Shown: positions 49,176 through 61,565, counted from the stretch's first letter. The stretch is DNA of 64,000 nucleotides from Antilocapra americana (GCA_007570785.1 ML661885.1:17384918-17448917), one strand, 5' to 3'. Program-made: numbers and translations. The notes: a model not told the origin generated them from the letters alone.

Positions 49176-51565
49176 GAGTATGTTTACTTCTGAATGGCAC
49201 TGCATAAATGTGAAAGATTGTTGGTCTTAAAATATCTCAGGATAGCACTTTTGGCAGACTCTTGGCCAAGGCTTCTTCATGGTGCTGTTATAAAGACAGT
49301 ATCCTGTTTTCTTGTTTATATGTTCATTTTGTTTGTTGTTGCTATTGTTTAAAACCTTTAGATGCAACCAATGTATCACTGAGTTTCAATGCGTTTGTAT
49401 AGTATAAACCTGTACTGTGCCTGAACCAGTTGAATCTCATGTACTAATTTCATGTGTTGTCTTATTATTAATTTAAATCTGTAAATAATTGCTTTATGGT
49501 GATGTGAGGGAGAACTAAGTGTTCTTTGAGAACAGTAGATTAGAAATCCCAGATTAATATTAAATGAGCCAAGTTCTTTTTTTTAAAAATAAATTTTAAA
49601 CTTGCAGATTCGAAAATTAAAGCAGTTGCTGTAGAGTAAGGTATTTCTTTGAAGAATCACTTACAAGTATCTTTTTGGCCCATAGTTAAATATGCCTATA
49701 AAAGATTAGAAAATTATAAATAGGCATTCCAAAGGTGACTGGGTATTCCTTGAAATCTGCCTATATTTGAGGATGTATGTTAAAATAAAACATTAGCTTT
49801 ACCAGTTAAGATACAGGCTATATTGTATTAAAGAAACCCTTTAAAAGAGGATCAAGCAAGACAGACATTTATTTCCCTCTCAGAAAACAAATCTAGAAAA
49901 GTAGTCATGCTTTGACTAGAACTTAGCACATGCCCACATCTGGTTCTCAGGGACACTGGGAGTGTAGTCTTTAGGCAGAAAGCCTAGTGCCCAACAAAAC
50001 TGTCCATCTCTGGGATTCTGATATCAGGAGACAAATTAGCCATCTGTCACACACATGTTGCCTCATTTAGCCCTCCTATAAAAGAGGTATTATTATCTTT
50101 TTCTTATAAATTAAGAAACCTTTAGCTTAGAGGATTTAAATAACATAACCAAAGATCATTAAACCTAAAGAGGAGGAGAGCTGCACTGTAGCCCAGGTCT
50201 GATGGATTTTTAAGGAGAATAAATCTTTGGTATGAAAATATGAGCTTCTTACTGTGGTTTTTAAATAAATGCAATTGAGTGATAATTGGATATTATCCAT
50301 TGTGTTACCTGTTAACACATATTTACATATAAATGAGTGTAAACTTGTTGCAACATGAATAAGAAACCACTTTTGTACCTTTAATGAGTCTTCTTCCTAA
50401 AATAAAAAGATTTAAAGTACTTTCGAACAAAGAAAATAAAATGTATAGCAGGTAGATCACGATGAAAGCACAGGCAATTTAAAATCACTGACAACATATT
50501 TTCAAAAATCCAGTGGACTGATGAATATAGTTCTCTGGATCCCCAAATTATTTGTATTATCTAAAGCTGGAGCTTATTTTTAAACAATTGACAGTGTGCC
50601 TCAAGAAACAGTGATGTCTCTCTTTCTCTCTCTCTATCAAATAAATACATACACATTGTATTTGCTGAAGCAGAGAAAAACTGGTTTGGTAATTATTAAT
50701 GATATAAAAAGGGTTCCCCAAGCTGCAAGAGACTGAATTAAATGATTTTTACAGAACTTTTCAAAATTTCTAAGATTATGATTTCATAGCTCCCACTTAC
50801 CCTGCAAATAAAAAGCTTTTGTTAACTGTAACTTCTTAACTCTTAAAATGGAAAAATGATTACTTAGAAGCTAGCACTGATTTAATAGAATCAATAAAAT
50901 CCCTTTAACATCTGGTACCTGGAAACTGTAAAATATATCTTTGAGAGAGAGTGAGAACAGAAAAAAAATTTAACTCATTTTTAAAAAGATTTATGCTAGT
51001 ATCTCTAGTTCATGAATAAGAATGCTTTTGATTTTTTAAGATGGAAATACACCTTGTACTTTTCTGTTGTGCTCTTAGAATATGCTAAAAAAAAAAACCT
51101 TTAAAATATAAAACATATAATTCATTTTTAGTGACCCTTCTAACTTATCTGCATCTACTTACTAAAACAGTAATGTTTTAGAAATTATTACTTGCAAATT
51201 TGTTTTAATAACCATAGTCAGGGAATGTGTAATATAATATTTTTGTATACTTAACTGCCAAAAATGCTGGACAAAGAGGAACTGAAGTTTTCAGCATATC
51301 TTCAAAATATTGATAAGGGAAGTTATTGCTTTTATATAACACAGTACACTTATATAACACTTTTTTTCAGGTAATAAAAGAATAATTTATTGTGAAATAA
51401 TGATTCATTTTATAAATGTAAAATTATTTTTATAAATTTCATTGTTTAAAATCAAAAATTGCTAGATTTTTTATTGATAAATTATAATGAGATTAAAATA
51501 TTTCTAAGCTGTGATACCATGTTGTTTCACTGAACTTTCTAAATAAAAATTGAGAAAAAAAGCAT
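49176..51565 (+). other. HNF4G: Probable HNF4G 3' UTR (3' end not determined)
   Basis: AT-rich sequence directly after the stop, free of recent SINE insertions for about 2.7 kb. This fits a long untranslated exon. AATAAA hexamers occur at 49588, 49784, 50401, 50435, 50640, 50807, 51373 and 51542. The last is followed by a T/G-rich stretch and is a reasonable distal cleavage signal. Which signals are used cannot be read from sequence. An old MIR-like piece sits near 50050-50200. Confidence 0.5.
50050..50200 (-). repeat. MIR-like fragment in the 3' UTR
   Basis: CCTCATTTAGCCCTCCTATA, GAGCTGCACTGTAGCCCAGG. Confidence 0.5.
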
Positions 51566-51909
51566 AAAGTAGTGTAGTCCTTTATTATTGTTCAAAAATG
51601 ATTTCATAATTTGAGAGATACTGATAATGTCTTTTATATGGTCACTTAATTAAATTTACATAGAGTTTGCAAATACTGGTCTTTAGAGTCTAGAGTAAAA
51701 TTGACTAGCACATCTTCAAATAATCGTCGAGTTAGACACTGATCGAAGGGAGAGCCTCTCATCTGCACTTTCGTTATATAGTGTTGCTTGAAACTTTTGT
51801 CACAATAATTAAAACAGATGCCCTAGATTGAATTAAACACTGTACACATAAATTTATGTGATTAAAACAAGATTTGATACTGCTGCACTACCTGAAGCTG
51901 TGCACTGCT
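51566..51909. other. Region between HNF4G 3' end and first downstream SINE
   Basis: AT-rich with no repeat or gene recognised. Might still belong to the 3' UTR. Confidence 0.35.
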
Positions 51910-52118
51910 GCACTTCCCTGGTGGCTCCGTCTGCAAAGAATCTGCCTGCCAACGCAGGAGACCCAGGTTCCATCCCTGGGTTGGAGGGATCCCCTGGAGG
52001 GGGAAATGGCAGCCCACTCCAGTATTCTTGCCTGGAGAGTCCCATGGGCAGAGGAGCCCGGTGGGCTACAGTCCATGGGGTCACAAAGAGTCGGACATGA
52101 CTGATAGACTAACGCTTT
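51910..52118 (+). mobile_element. Bov-tA SINE, full length, little diverged
   Basis: CACTTCCCTGGTGGCTCCGT to GAGTCGGACATGACTGATAG. Confidence 0.92.
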
Positions 52119-52381
52119 CACTTTTCATACATAAATTTGGCATGTAAAATTTTAACCTAAATGTTTTCATTGCTGGTATCCATCATTCACATTTTAGGCT
52201 TTTTTGGTAACATTTCTTATATTACCAACACCAGTGACTTTATTTTATTTTTTTCACATAGCTTTTTTTTTTAATCCAGAAGAGTTGTGCTGGGGCTCAT
52301 GCCCCATCCTGCTGATACAGATCCTGAATGGAATCATCAGGATTGGCACAGTGCAGGTGTCAAAATCAAAGTAAGGCCTTG

Positions 52382-53262
52382 GAATTTTGAGAGGACCCTC
52401 TAATTACTGAGAACTTGTGTTGCCCTCAAATGGTCTCCTGGATTTCTGTATGTATGGGAAGGGCTTCTTATTGATGTCCCCCCGGGTCCAGACTCAGTCG
52501 TGTTCCTCCAAAAAGGTCTGGTTGTGTTGTTGCAGAGTAGCAAGGGTTTGTCTTCATGCCCACATAGAATTCCAGGCCCCCTTTACTTCAAGTGAGCTTG
52601 AAACTGTTTTAAGTAAACTATGGCTGCAAATTTTTTCACTGTTTTATATCTAAGGGAGCATACAATGGAGTGATTAAAGTCTGGACTCCTTATCCTTGGG
52701 ATGAAGGGAAACAAGGAGCCCAGTTCTCAGGAATGGCATCAGTTCTCCTATGAACAAACGCTGGGATGTGGACTTGTTGCAGGAATGGGGACCACTTCCA
52801 GGGCCTGAAACTGGGCTCTTGGCTAACACTTGGGAATGAATTGTCAGAAGAGACACATGTGCTGACAAAGCAAGAGATTTTATTGGGAAAGGGCACCCGG
52901 GGGGAGAGCAGTAGGGTAAGGGAACCCAGGAGAACTGCTCTGCCAGATGGATCTCAGTCTCGGGGTTTATGGTGATGGGATTAGTTTCCAGGTTGTTTTT
53001 AGCCAATCATTCTGACCCAGAGTCCTTTCTGGTGGTGCATGCCTTGTTCAGTGAAGATGGATGCCAGAGAGAAGGATCCTGGGAGGTGGCTGGACATGTG
53101 GTGTCTCCTTCTGACCTTTCCTGAACTCTTCCAGTTGGTAGCGGCTTATTAGTTCCATGTTCCTTACCAGAACCTCCTGTCTTACAACAGCTCATGCAAA
53201 TGGTTACTATGGTACCTGGGCAGGGTGGGTGGTTTCAGTAGTATCCTTCCCTAACAGAATTT
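52382..53262 (-). mobile_element. Solo endogenous retrovirus LTR (52388-53256) with 6-bp target-site duplication
   Basis: The 869-bp unit begins TGAGAGGACC and ends CCTTCCCTAACA, i.e. TG..CA ends, and is flanked by GAATTT at 52382-52387 and 53257-53262. A minus-strand AATAAA (TTTATT at 52879-52884) and an upstream CATAAA-like box (about 52966-52972) suggest transcription on the minus strand. It resembles bovine class II LTRs; the name is not assigned. No coding sequence and no internal proviral part is attached, which fits loss of the provirus by LTR-LTR recombination. Confidence 0.75.
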
Positions 53263-54620
53263 TGGCACTTTATAGAAATAGGAGAACTATGAATTCTGTA
53301 ATGATTTTCATGCTGCTGGGTCAGGGAGCCTGTCCCATTTTTAAACCTTAGTGCCTCTGAACATGTTTACATCCCAAAAAGCCAGTCCAGCTTTCTTTAA
53401 AGGAAAAAGAGACTATAACCAATACCTCCACTGAAAGAGAACTAATATTACTATGATGTCGAACCCTATGAAAAATCTCCTAAAACAAAAATACCATTTT
53501 GATTTTCTACTTGACTCCAAGGGTGGGCTCTGACTGATCTGCTTAGAATTCTACTAGATTTTATTTTTATTTTCACTCTTATCAGGGTATCATGTATAGC
53601 ATTTAAAACACAAATTATACTGAAGGTGTGTTGAATAAAAAGTATACACCACTTTGAGAGTTGCAATTTAAGTTTTTTGGGGGAAAAAATAAGGCCTGCA
53701 GCTCAGGACACACCTCCTCAGTTAGTTCTGAGAGACTGCGCCAAGAAGGTGGGAGGAAAAGTCAGGCTATACAGAAGTCTAAAACAAAGGGAGCAGGCAG
53801 TCTGAACATTAAAGATCAGGTATCAAGTTAAAGAATTTAGCATCCAATGTATGGAGAGATGCAAGCCTCTGGGCTCGCTGATTTCATTCCTTTCATACGC
53901 ACCTCAGCTATCTGGGGCCAAATACTGTTTTCTTGTTCACCTTAAAGAGTGGCAGATGCTGCTTCTTGCATTCCCCTAACTCCTCAGTGATCACCAAGGG
54001 AGGTGGCAGCATCTATTGGGTCACAATTTTAGGAGCCCTCATTCACATTTGGAGGCCAGAAATCGATGGTGGCTGTGACATCTCTTGTTTGTTGATATGG
54101 CAGGAGATAGTTTCATTTTTCAGGTGTAACAAGAAAGCCTGTGGTCCTGCATCCCATTAAACCCTTGCTCTCCACGTCCTGCTCTTTAGTAACTATATTC
54201 AAATATTGCAGCTGTTTAGCTGATATTTTCCACCAAGGGTTGAAAGCATATTTTCTATCACATTTTGCAATTTTTTTTTCATTTTTAGAGCTTATTTGTA
54301 TACAACCACTCCATCCCCACCACATTCTCTCAATTTCTCAATAAATCAATAGTTTTTACATAGTAGTTACTATTTAAATAATTTTTCAAACCACCATTTA
54401 AAATATGAAATAGGTAAATTTTATACTCTGAAGAATAGAAGAAATACATCATAATCCTACAGAGAAAGTGAGAAGAGAAAGAATATTCCTCACTCCAAAT
54501 CACAGAAGGAATGTGACTTAGAATAAAGAAAACACATGAAGTATATTAATAATAATGTTTATCCTATCCCTACACTCGGGTATGATATGACCTCACTTAT
54601 AACTTGGTTATTTGAGATGA
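53263..54620. other. Unassigned intergenic, possible old LTR/ERV-like remnant
   Basis: About 53690-54140 is GC-richer than its surroundings and repeat-like, but no ends, motifs or coding domain can be named. Possible open frames at 53933-54160 and 54141-54344 show no recognisable product. Confidence 0.3.
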
Positions 54621-54634
54621 CCATTTTAACTTAC

Positions 54635-54683
54635 GTTAAACTTATGTTTAACTTCAACATAAGTTAAACTTATGTTTAACTTC
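54635..54683. repeat. Two copies of a palindrome-like 21-bp unit, 28-bp period
   Basis: GTTAAACTTATGTTTAAC recurs at 54635 and 54663; each copy is itself an imperfect palindrome. Confidence 0.9.
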
Positions 54684-55748
54684 CCTCCAATCTGTCTGAA
54701 TTGCCCAGAGAAAGACTTCTTGAAAATAAGAAAAATCTATACAGGTACTGAAACTTTTTTTTCTTTCCTGCCAAATGTGGGGTAGATGACATCAGAGTAA
54801 AGGAAATGCACACTAGTCTATGATTCAGCACAGGCTTAATGGTGTTTCTGGGAAAGAAAGAAAGAAAGAAACCAATACGAAATTCCGCAAATAGAGACTA
54901 CAAAATCTTCAGTAATGTAACAGGAGAGACTGAGACCAAGGAAGAGCATGCAGCAGTCAGTGAAGGTCAAGTCAAAGAACAGCAGGGGCTGTGGCATTGA
55001 CCCAATGTAAAGGGCTCCTAGTGAGATTCATCTGATCTCCATGAGGCAGACGGGCTGGTCAATGAAGGAGGGTCTGGGACACAGCAATTTCCAAATGAGA
55101 AGAGCTGCATTTGGTTACAGGAAGGATGGAGAGAGCCTAACTTCAGAACACTACAACAATCAGGAAGACAGAGAAGCCTTAATTCATGCCCACAATCTAG
55201 TCAGAAGTGGAGGAAGAATTCCCAGAGAGGTTAAATTCTCAAATGAGACAAGACAGCTACACCAGGGTTAGAGTCCTGATGGGGAAAAAATGGGATCTGG
55301 AAATTGAGATAGGAACTTCTATAGAAAATCTCAAATTCTCCGGAATTCACTATGTAGAAATGGCCGTTTTGTTTTGTTTTTATTCAGTTGCTAAGTCAGG
55401 CCATACTCTTTGCGACCCTAAAGCAAATAAAGACAAATCTAAAATGCATCTTGATTGAAGTCGAGCTTGATTGACCCCTGTTTATAATGATCTTAGATAA
55501 TTTTGCTTCATTATTCAGTGTATTATGTTTTCACTGGGAGTTCTGAAAATAAATTAATTGCCAAAAAAAAAGCGGGGGTAAGACTTTTTCTGATAATAAG
55601 AACTCACTGCTTGAGGACAAGCAAAAGCCTTTTCTCCAGACAAGACATGCGTCCCTCAGGACATGTCCCCTCTTCGCTCCCGTTGGTTAAACCGATATCT
55701 AGGGTTAAGTCACAACACTGCCAGGTCATAGAATTGCTAGGCTTGCTG
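54684..55748. other. Intergenic, no gene seen
   Basis: Contains a (GAAA)n run at about 54856-54878 and a short antisense SINE scrap at 55378-55420. The rest is unassigned. Confidence 0.4.
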
Positions 55749-57090
55749 AGAGAATAAGGGTTTTTTTTTTTTTTTAATTATTGTTTTAGCCATACATTGT
55801 TATGATATCACCATGGGTTTACATATGCTTCCCCTCCGGGTCCCCCCTCCCTCCTCCCTCCCCCCCGGGAAATCTCGCTGCACCAGTCCCGAGCATCAAT
55901 CCTGGGCTGGCGATTGATTAGACACATGACAATTAACATGCTTCAATGCCCTTCTCCCATCTCATCCCACCCTTACCCTCATCCACAAAGTCCACAAGTC
56001 TATTCTATACATCTGCGTTCCTTTTGTTGTCTCCCATGTTGGGTTCTCATTACTGTCTTTCTAAATTCCATATATATGTGTTAATATACTGTATTGTTGT
56101 TTTTGCTTCTGGCTTACTTCACTCTGGATAATGGGCTCCAGTTTCGTCCATCTGAGTAGAATTGCTTCAAATGAATTTTTTTTTAATGCTGAGTAATATT
56201 CCATTGTGTATATATACCACAGCTTTCTTATCCATTCGTCAGTTGATGGGCATCTAGGTTGCTTCCATGTCCTGGCTATTGTAAACAATGCAGCGATGAA
56301 CATTGGGGTGCACGTGGCTCTTTCAATTCTGGTTTCCTCGGTGTATATGCCCAGCAGTGGGATTGCCGGGTCATATGGCAGGTCTATTTGCAGCTTTTTA
56401 AGGAACCTCCACACTGTTTTCCATAGTGGCTGTACTAGTTTGCATTCCCACCAACAGTGTAAGAGGGTTCCCTTTTCTCCACATCCTCTCCAGCATTTAT
56501 TGCTTGTAGACTTTTGGATGGCAGCCATTCTGACTGGTGTAAAGTGGTACCTCATTGTGGTTTTGATTTGCATTTCTCTGATAATGAGTGATGTTGAGCA
56601 TCTTTTCATGTGTTTGTTAGCCTATCAAGCTACCAGAGGTCTTCTTCAAAGAATTAGAACAAATAATTTCTCAATTAGTATGGAAATACAAAAAACCTCG
56701 TATAGCCAAAGCAATCTTAAGAAAGAAGAATGGAACTGGCGGAATCAACCTCCCGGACTTTAGGCTATACTACAAATCCACAGTCATTAAGACAGTATGG
56801 TACTGGCACAAAGACAGAAACATAGATCAATGGAACAGAATAGAAAGCCCAGAGATAAATCCACGCATCTATGGACACCTTATCTTTGACAAAGGAGGCA
56901 AGAATATACAATGGAGAAAAGACAACCTCTTTAACAAGTGGTGCTGGGAAAACTGGACAGCCACTTGTAAAAGAATGAAACTAGATCACTTTCTAACACC
57001 ATACACAAAGATAAACTCAAAATGGATCAAAGATCTAAGCATAAGACCAGAAACTATAAAACTCCTAGAGGATAACATAGAGAATAAGGG
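55749..57090 (-). mobile_element. 5'-inverted (twin-primed) L1 insertion with 12-bp target-site duplication
   Basis: TSD AGAGAATAAGGG at 55749-55760 and 57079-57090. Next to the left copy is a T run (the poly(A) tail of a minus-strand L1), then the minus-strand 3' UTR and ORF2 C-terminus to about 56620. From about 56625 to 57078 the ORF2 sequence is in the opposite, plus orientation. The minus-strand frame 56061-56609 keeps 182 codons of the ORF2 C-terminal region ([30 protein letters not shown]), little damaged, so the insertion is fairly young. Truncated and inverted; not functional. Confidence 0.92.
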
Positions 57091-59048
57091 TTTAAATCTC
57101 CAACAAAAGGAGATAAGATGCCAGCAGTCAGGAGGCCGGTTCTCTTAGAACTAGGCTCTAGAGAATAGGATCGAGGAGGGACATAACAAAAGTTGGGTAA
57201 GGAAAATTATATTAAGGAAACAATCTACTAGTATACAGAATTTAGCCTCTTGGCAAGAACCCTAAAATCATGGAGGCTGAGTGGTGGTGCAGAGAAGCAC
57301 AAGCATTTTAATGAGTATCAAAGTTATAGTAGCTAAAGGGGCTTGACCTGCAAGGAGCTCTGGAGGTGGTGACTAGACTCACAGAGGCCACCAGAATCAC
57401 AAGATGCATAGCCAACAAAGGTATTTTTCAATCTATGCAGCCAGAAATAAAGGAAGGAATGGAGGAAGAAAGAGAGAAAGGGGAAAAAAAGAACAGAGGG
57501 AGAGAAAGAAAAGAAAACTGAGACAGAAGAAGAAAAAAGGAAAATGAGCTGAGGGTTGCCAAACAGATTTTAAAATCTGCAGTATCTTGCCACGTTCCCA
57601 GACTTGGGTCTATTTTCTAATTCAGAATCCATGGACTGAAAAAGAATCCCCAAGACAAAAAGGCCCAGTATCTCTATAGCAGGTGTGCATTTTAAGGATT
57701 CCCTCAGTCCTTTCCCAAACAGACCTCTGGTCCTTTACTCAAACATTCACTGGAGGAAGGAAAATAGATAAGCTTTTTGGAATTGCAATAGGCTCTTGCT
57801 TGACGCTGATACCTGGAAGCCTGAAACATCTTCATAGACCCTGGTTAGAATGGTAGCATAGGGAAGCTAGATAATAGATAGAGCCATGGCCCAAGATTAG
57901 CCCACCATGAGTGGAGTGGATTGGTTTCAACATAACTCACTGGGATTCTGTTACAAATATTCCCTTCCCTGGATTTCTGGGTTAGTTTAGGCCACAGGAG
58001 AAAATTTGTTTGTATGAACTGGGAAAACGTAAGTGAAGAAGCAGCCATGTGTATCTATGCTCAAAAGATTAGTACAGGCACCAGGTTCATTTGTAGCTTA
58101 TATATCTGTCACTTGTTTACTGGCTGACCTTCTTGGTGTGGAGAAGTAGCCATTCTCACTTCCCTTAGTTCTGGCTGATTTTGCTTCCATTGGTTCTCTG
58201 ACTCCCAGGCCTTGAGCAAGGTTAGTTCCTGGAGAAATGACACAAGATCCTCAGGCAGTTCATTCACTTGATTGAAGTGGGATTCTCGGAGGCTCAACTT
58301 ACTGATGAGTGATCAGTAAGAGTTCTGATCTCCCTTGTCGATTCCAACTCATCTTCACACACGTTAGTCTATCCATGCTTTTACCATATTTGTGTCCATA
58401 TTTCCTTTCCAACTAATATCCTGTTGACTTCAGGCCATAGAACTATTTACAGAAGCAACGGAGTACTAAACCAGCCCTAAAACCATGTAATAGCAAACCC
58501 TGAAGATGAATTCATGATTGAATATAACCGATGGTGTTTCTGTTTCTATGACTGAATCTTGACTGACACAGTGAGTCCAAAAGTCCATCTGATAATCATT
58601 TCTCTAGTCCCTCAGTAGACTGGACATACTTTGAGGTTGTTGGAATCCAACCATCTGTTCCTCGTCCTGATGGATAAAAACTATCTTAGGGAGCAAAGCC
58701 AGAAGTAAGCCTAGGAAATGTTCCCACTCTGCAGAAAACATCAGTAACTAAAAGAATATCTTATTTGAAGCAGGTATGGGAGATGGGGAGAAAGCAAGTA
58801 TTATCCTTTAAAAATCTATAAACAGCAAGAAGAGTGGTTCTTGTTATATTTCCATTTGATTCATCAATAATAGATCCTATAAAGACGATGAAATCCTGGA
58901 GATTAAGAGTGGATTACCACAAATTTCAGTGAAATGACAACCTCAATAACAGTGGATTAACATGGCTACAGGTATGAGGTATGTGGCTACTGTAATGAAT
59001 GCATTCTTTTTCATTCTTGTCCAAAAGAAGACTCAGAGGAGGGAGGAG
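57091..59048. other. Unassigned intergenic, purine-rich and possible old ERV-like stretches
   Basis: A GA-rich tract lies at about 57445-57550. The remainder has slightly higher GC than the gene introns and no confident repeat or coding domain. Confidence 0.3.
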
Positions 59049-59240
59049 GTAATGTATGTGCTCAGTCACTGTTGATCTTTGTGACTTCATAGACTGTAGC
59101 CTGTCAGGCTCCTCTGTCCAAGGAATTTTTCAGGCAAGAATACTGGAGTGGGTTGCCATTTCCCACTCCAGGGGATCTTCTTGACCCAGGGATGGAGCTC
59201 ACATCTCTTGTGTCTAGTGCTGCACCATCTGGGAAGCCTG
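59049..59240 (-). mobile_element. Bov-tA SINE, antisense
   Basis: TGTATGTGCTCAGTCACTGT to GCTGCACCATCTGGGAAGCC. Confidence 0.87.
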
Positions 59241-59858
59241 GGGGGAGGTGGTGCTATGATCCACTGGTCTGTGGGTCTGTGGGTCTGACCAGCTGCCTGA
59301 CTCTGCCCTGCCCACAGGTGTCTTGGCTCCATGGCTGCCGGAGTCGGAGACAATTTCCTATCATCTGGAACAGACAAAGCTCTACATTGAAAGAGTTGAT
59401 CCAAGCCTATGTTGATTTTACTGCCTTTTGCCATAATATTGTCTGAAGATATCTAGATCAGCATCACCACTTGTCAAGCATCATACTGATTCCTATTCAG
59501 TCAGAAGCAATCGTCTTTATAGACAGAAGAAATGACTCCTTAAAGGCCCATAAGAAGAACTAGCTTGCAGATACTAAATTTTGAAGCTAGATTCCTTCAG
59601 GACACATTATATATTCTAACTTCACCCTAAAAGGTAAAATAATTAGGTCTGGAAATCAAATGGTGGAAATAATGTTCTTATTTACTGTCATTTATAGCCC
59701 ATTTAGGTAGTCTGTGCTCTTTGTCTCCACAACTCTAGGCCCTTAGTGATTAGAAGTATTGGTTCTAAAAGGGTAGTTCTGAAGAAGACTTCAAACATTT
59801 TCCGTTTTATATGGAAAGAGACCAGGATATATAAAAGAAGAATCACTATCCTGATGCG
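59241..59858. other. Unassigned intergenic
   Basis: May be an old retroelement interior (text such as TTGAAGCTAGATTCCTTCAG looks repeat-like), but no domain can be supported. Confidence 0.3.
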
Positions 59859-60076
59859 GTGAAAAGTGAAAGGGTTAGTCACTCAGTCATGTCCGACTCT
59901 TTGCAACCCCATGGACTTTAGCCCACCTAGCTCCTCTGTCCATGGGTTCTCCAGGCAAAAACACGACAGTGGGTTGCCATTCCCTTCTCCAGGAGTTCCT
60001 CCTGACCCAGGGATCAAACCTGGGTCTCCTGCACAGCAGACAGATTCTTTACCCTCTGTGCCGCTAGAGAGACCCA
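59859..60076 (-). mobile_element. Bov-tA SINE, antisense
   Basis: GGTGAAAAGTGAAAGGGTTA to CTCTGTGCCGCTAGAGAGAC. Confidence 0.9.
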
Positions 60077-60594
60077 ACATGGGTAGTTGCCCCTACTTCT
60101 CAGGAGGAGATGGAGGTGCTGCTGCATCGTGGTCCAGAGAGCAGGCCATCCGTCGGCCATCTTTTAGTGCGCGATTGCCCAACTGTGAAGAAAAATGGGC
60201 AGGAGCATCATCTAACACCTAAGAAAAGCTTGGGAACTAACAGCTCAGATCCCTGAGATGAAGCTCTGGACCATGCCAACATGCAAGCTGCTGTTAACTT
60301 TTCCCACCTCATGAGGGTTTCAGTATCTGCAAAACAGCTTAAAGTCATAAGGGGGAACCAGGACTTGCCCCAAGGTTGAGCTATTGTTTTTTTGTTTTTT
60401 GTTTTGTTTTAGACTATTTCCCCTTCTTTCCCTAATTAGCAACTATTTGAGTGCACTCTTTGGAACTCAGGAACAAGGGGGCTGAATGAAGCCTGTTTCC
60501 TGTAATCAAAAACCAAGGGACTCAAAAGGCTTTAGTGCCCAGGAACCCCACAGGGTTCTGCTCATTATCATTATCAAATCAATTCCACTTACCT
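60077..60594. other. Unassigned, possibly LTR-related sequence
   Basis: GC-richer than average, no coding domain. A T/G low-complexity run lies near 60387-60412. Confidence 0.3.
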
Positions 60595-60797
60595 TTCTTT
60601 AAAAACTTTTTAATATTTACATTTAATATCTATTTTTATGTATTTGGCTATGTGGGGTCCTGGCATGTAGGATCTTTAGTTGCAACATGTGAACTCCCAG
60701 TTGTGGTGTGTGTGATCTAGTTCCTTGTCCAGGGACCAAACTCGGGTCCTTGCCTTGGGAGAGTGGAGTCTTAGCCACGGGGCCCCCAGGAAAATCC
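60595..60797 (-). mobile_element. CHR-2-type SINE, antisense
   Basis: T-rich left end, TATTTGGCTATGTGGGGTCC, CAGGGACCAAACTCGGGTCC, GGCCCCCAGGAAAATCCC. Confidence 0.7.
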
Positions 60798-60839
60798 CTT
60801 ATCTTTCTTTCTTAATTTTCTCCCAGAAAGGGGATCCTT

Positions 60840-61275
60840 AAAGCCTTTCCTAATAAACACCCAACATGCTAATTTCAGAGTCTGATTCCTAGTGTTAGGT
60901 AGTTAGAATAGGAAAAAGGAGTCCAGAATGGTGGTGGCTAAAAGACAGAGAAAGGAAAAAGTCCATGAAGATGGAACAAAAGAAAATCTGAGGCCTGGAG
61001 TGAGAAATTCAGGTAAAACAAACAGCCCTCCTGGCTAGCCCAGTTTACATAGGGTAGGCTCAGGGGAGGAGACAAAATATATAAAAAGAGGAGCCAAGAT
61101 TGAGCCTCTCCTTTGGGATTGGCCCACCTTTGTGCCTCGAGGGTGTACTTATCTTTTGCTTGTCAAATAACTGAGCTGTAACTGAACTGTAACACGGGTC
61201 TGCCATTTCAAATATTTGCTGCAGCAAGACAGAACCAAGGAAATTATACACTCTCCCAACACCAGGGAATCTAAC
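60840..61275 (+). mobile_element. Possible LTR fragment with TATA box
   Basis: TATATAAAAAGAGG (61078-61091) is followed by GCCTCTCCTTTGGGATTGGC and a T/C-rich stretch, a layout typical of a retroviral U3/R. No TG..CA ends or TSD were found, so this is tentative. Confidence 0.35.
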
Positions 61276-61315
61276 TTGAAACAACAAATAGAATTAATTT
61301 GTATTTATATACTAC

Positions 61316-61524
61316 TATTGTTGTTTAGTTGCTAACTCATGGATGACTCTTTTGTGACCCCATAGACTGTAGTATACCAGGCTCCTCTATCCATGGATTT
61401 CCCAGGCAAGAATACTGGAGTTGGTTGCTATTCCTTCTCCAGGAGTACCTTCTGATCCAGGTACTGAACTTGCATCTCCTGCATTAGCAGGTGGATTTTT
61501 TACTGCTGAGCCACCAGGGATGAC
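61316..61524 (-). mobile_element. Bov-tA SINE, antisense
   Basis: TTGTTGTTTAGTTGCTAACT to TGCTGAGCCACCAGGGATGA. Confidence 0.88.
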
Positions 61525-61565
61525 ATATACTATCATAGGCAGCTGTAAAATAAAATTAATTAACC

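Noticed and set aside
51910..52118. tRNA-like head of SINEs as possible tRNA genes
   Set aside because: The tRNA-Glu-derived heads of Bov-tA/CHR-2 copies are degenerate and followed by SINE bodies; none folds as an intact tRNA by eye.
52255..52387. Short open stretch resembling a translation-factor peptide
   Set aside because: On inspection no family match could be sustained, and it adjoins the solo LTR; too short and ambiguous to report.
56206..56763. 185-codon plus-strand open frame
   Set aside because: Antisense of L1 ORF2 continuing over the L1 inversion breakpoint; no known domain.
59153..59446. 97-codon plus-strand frame
   Set aside because: Starts inside an antisense SINE and runs into unassigned DNA without any recognisable domain.
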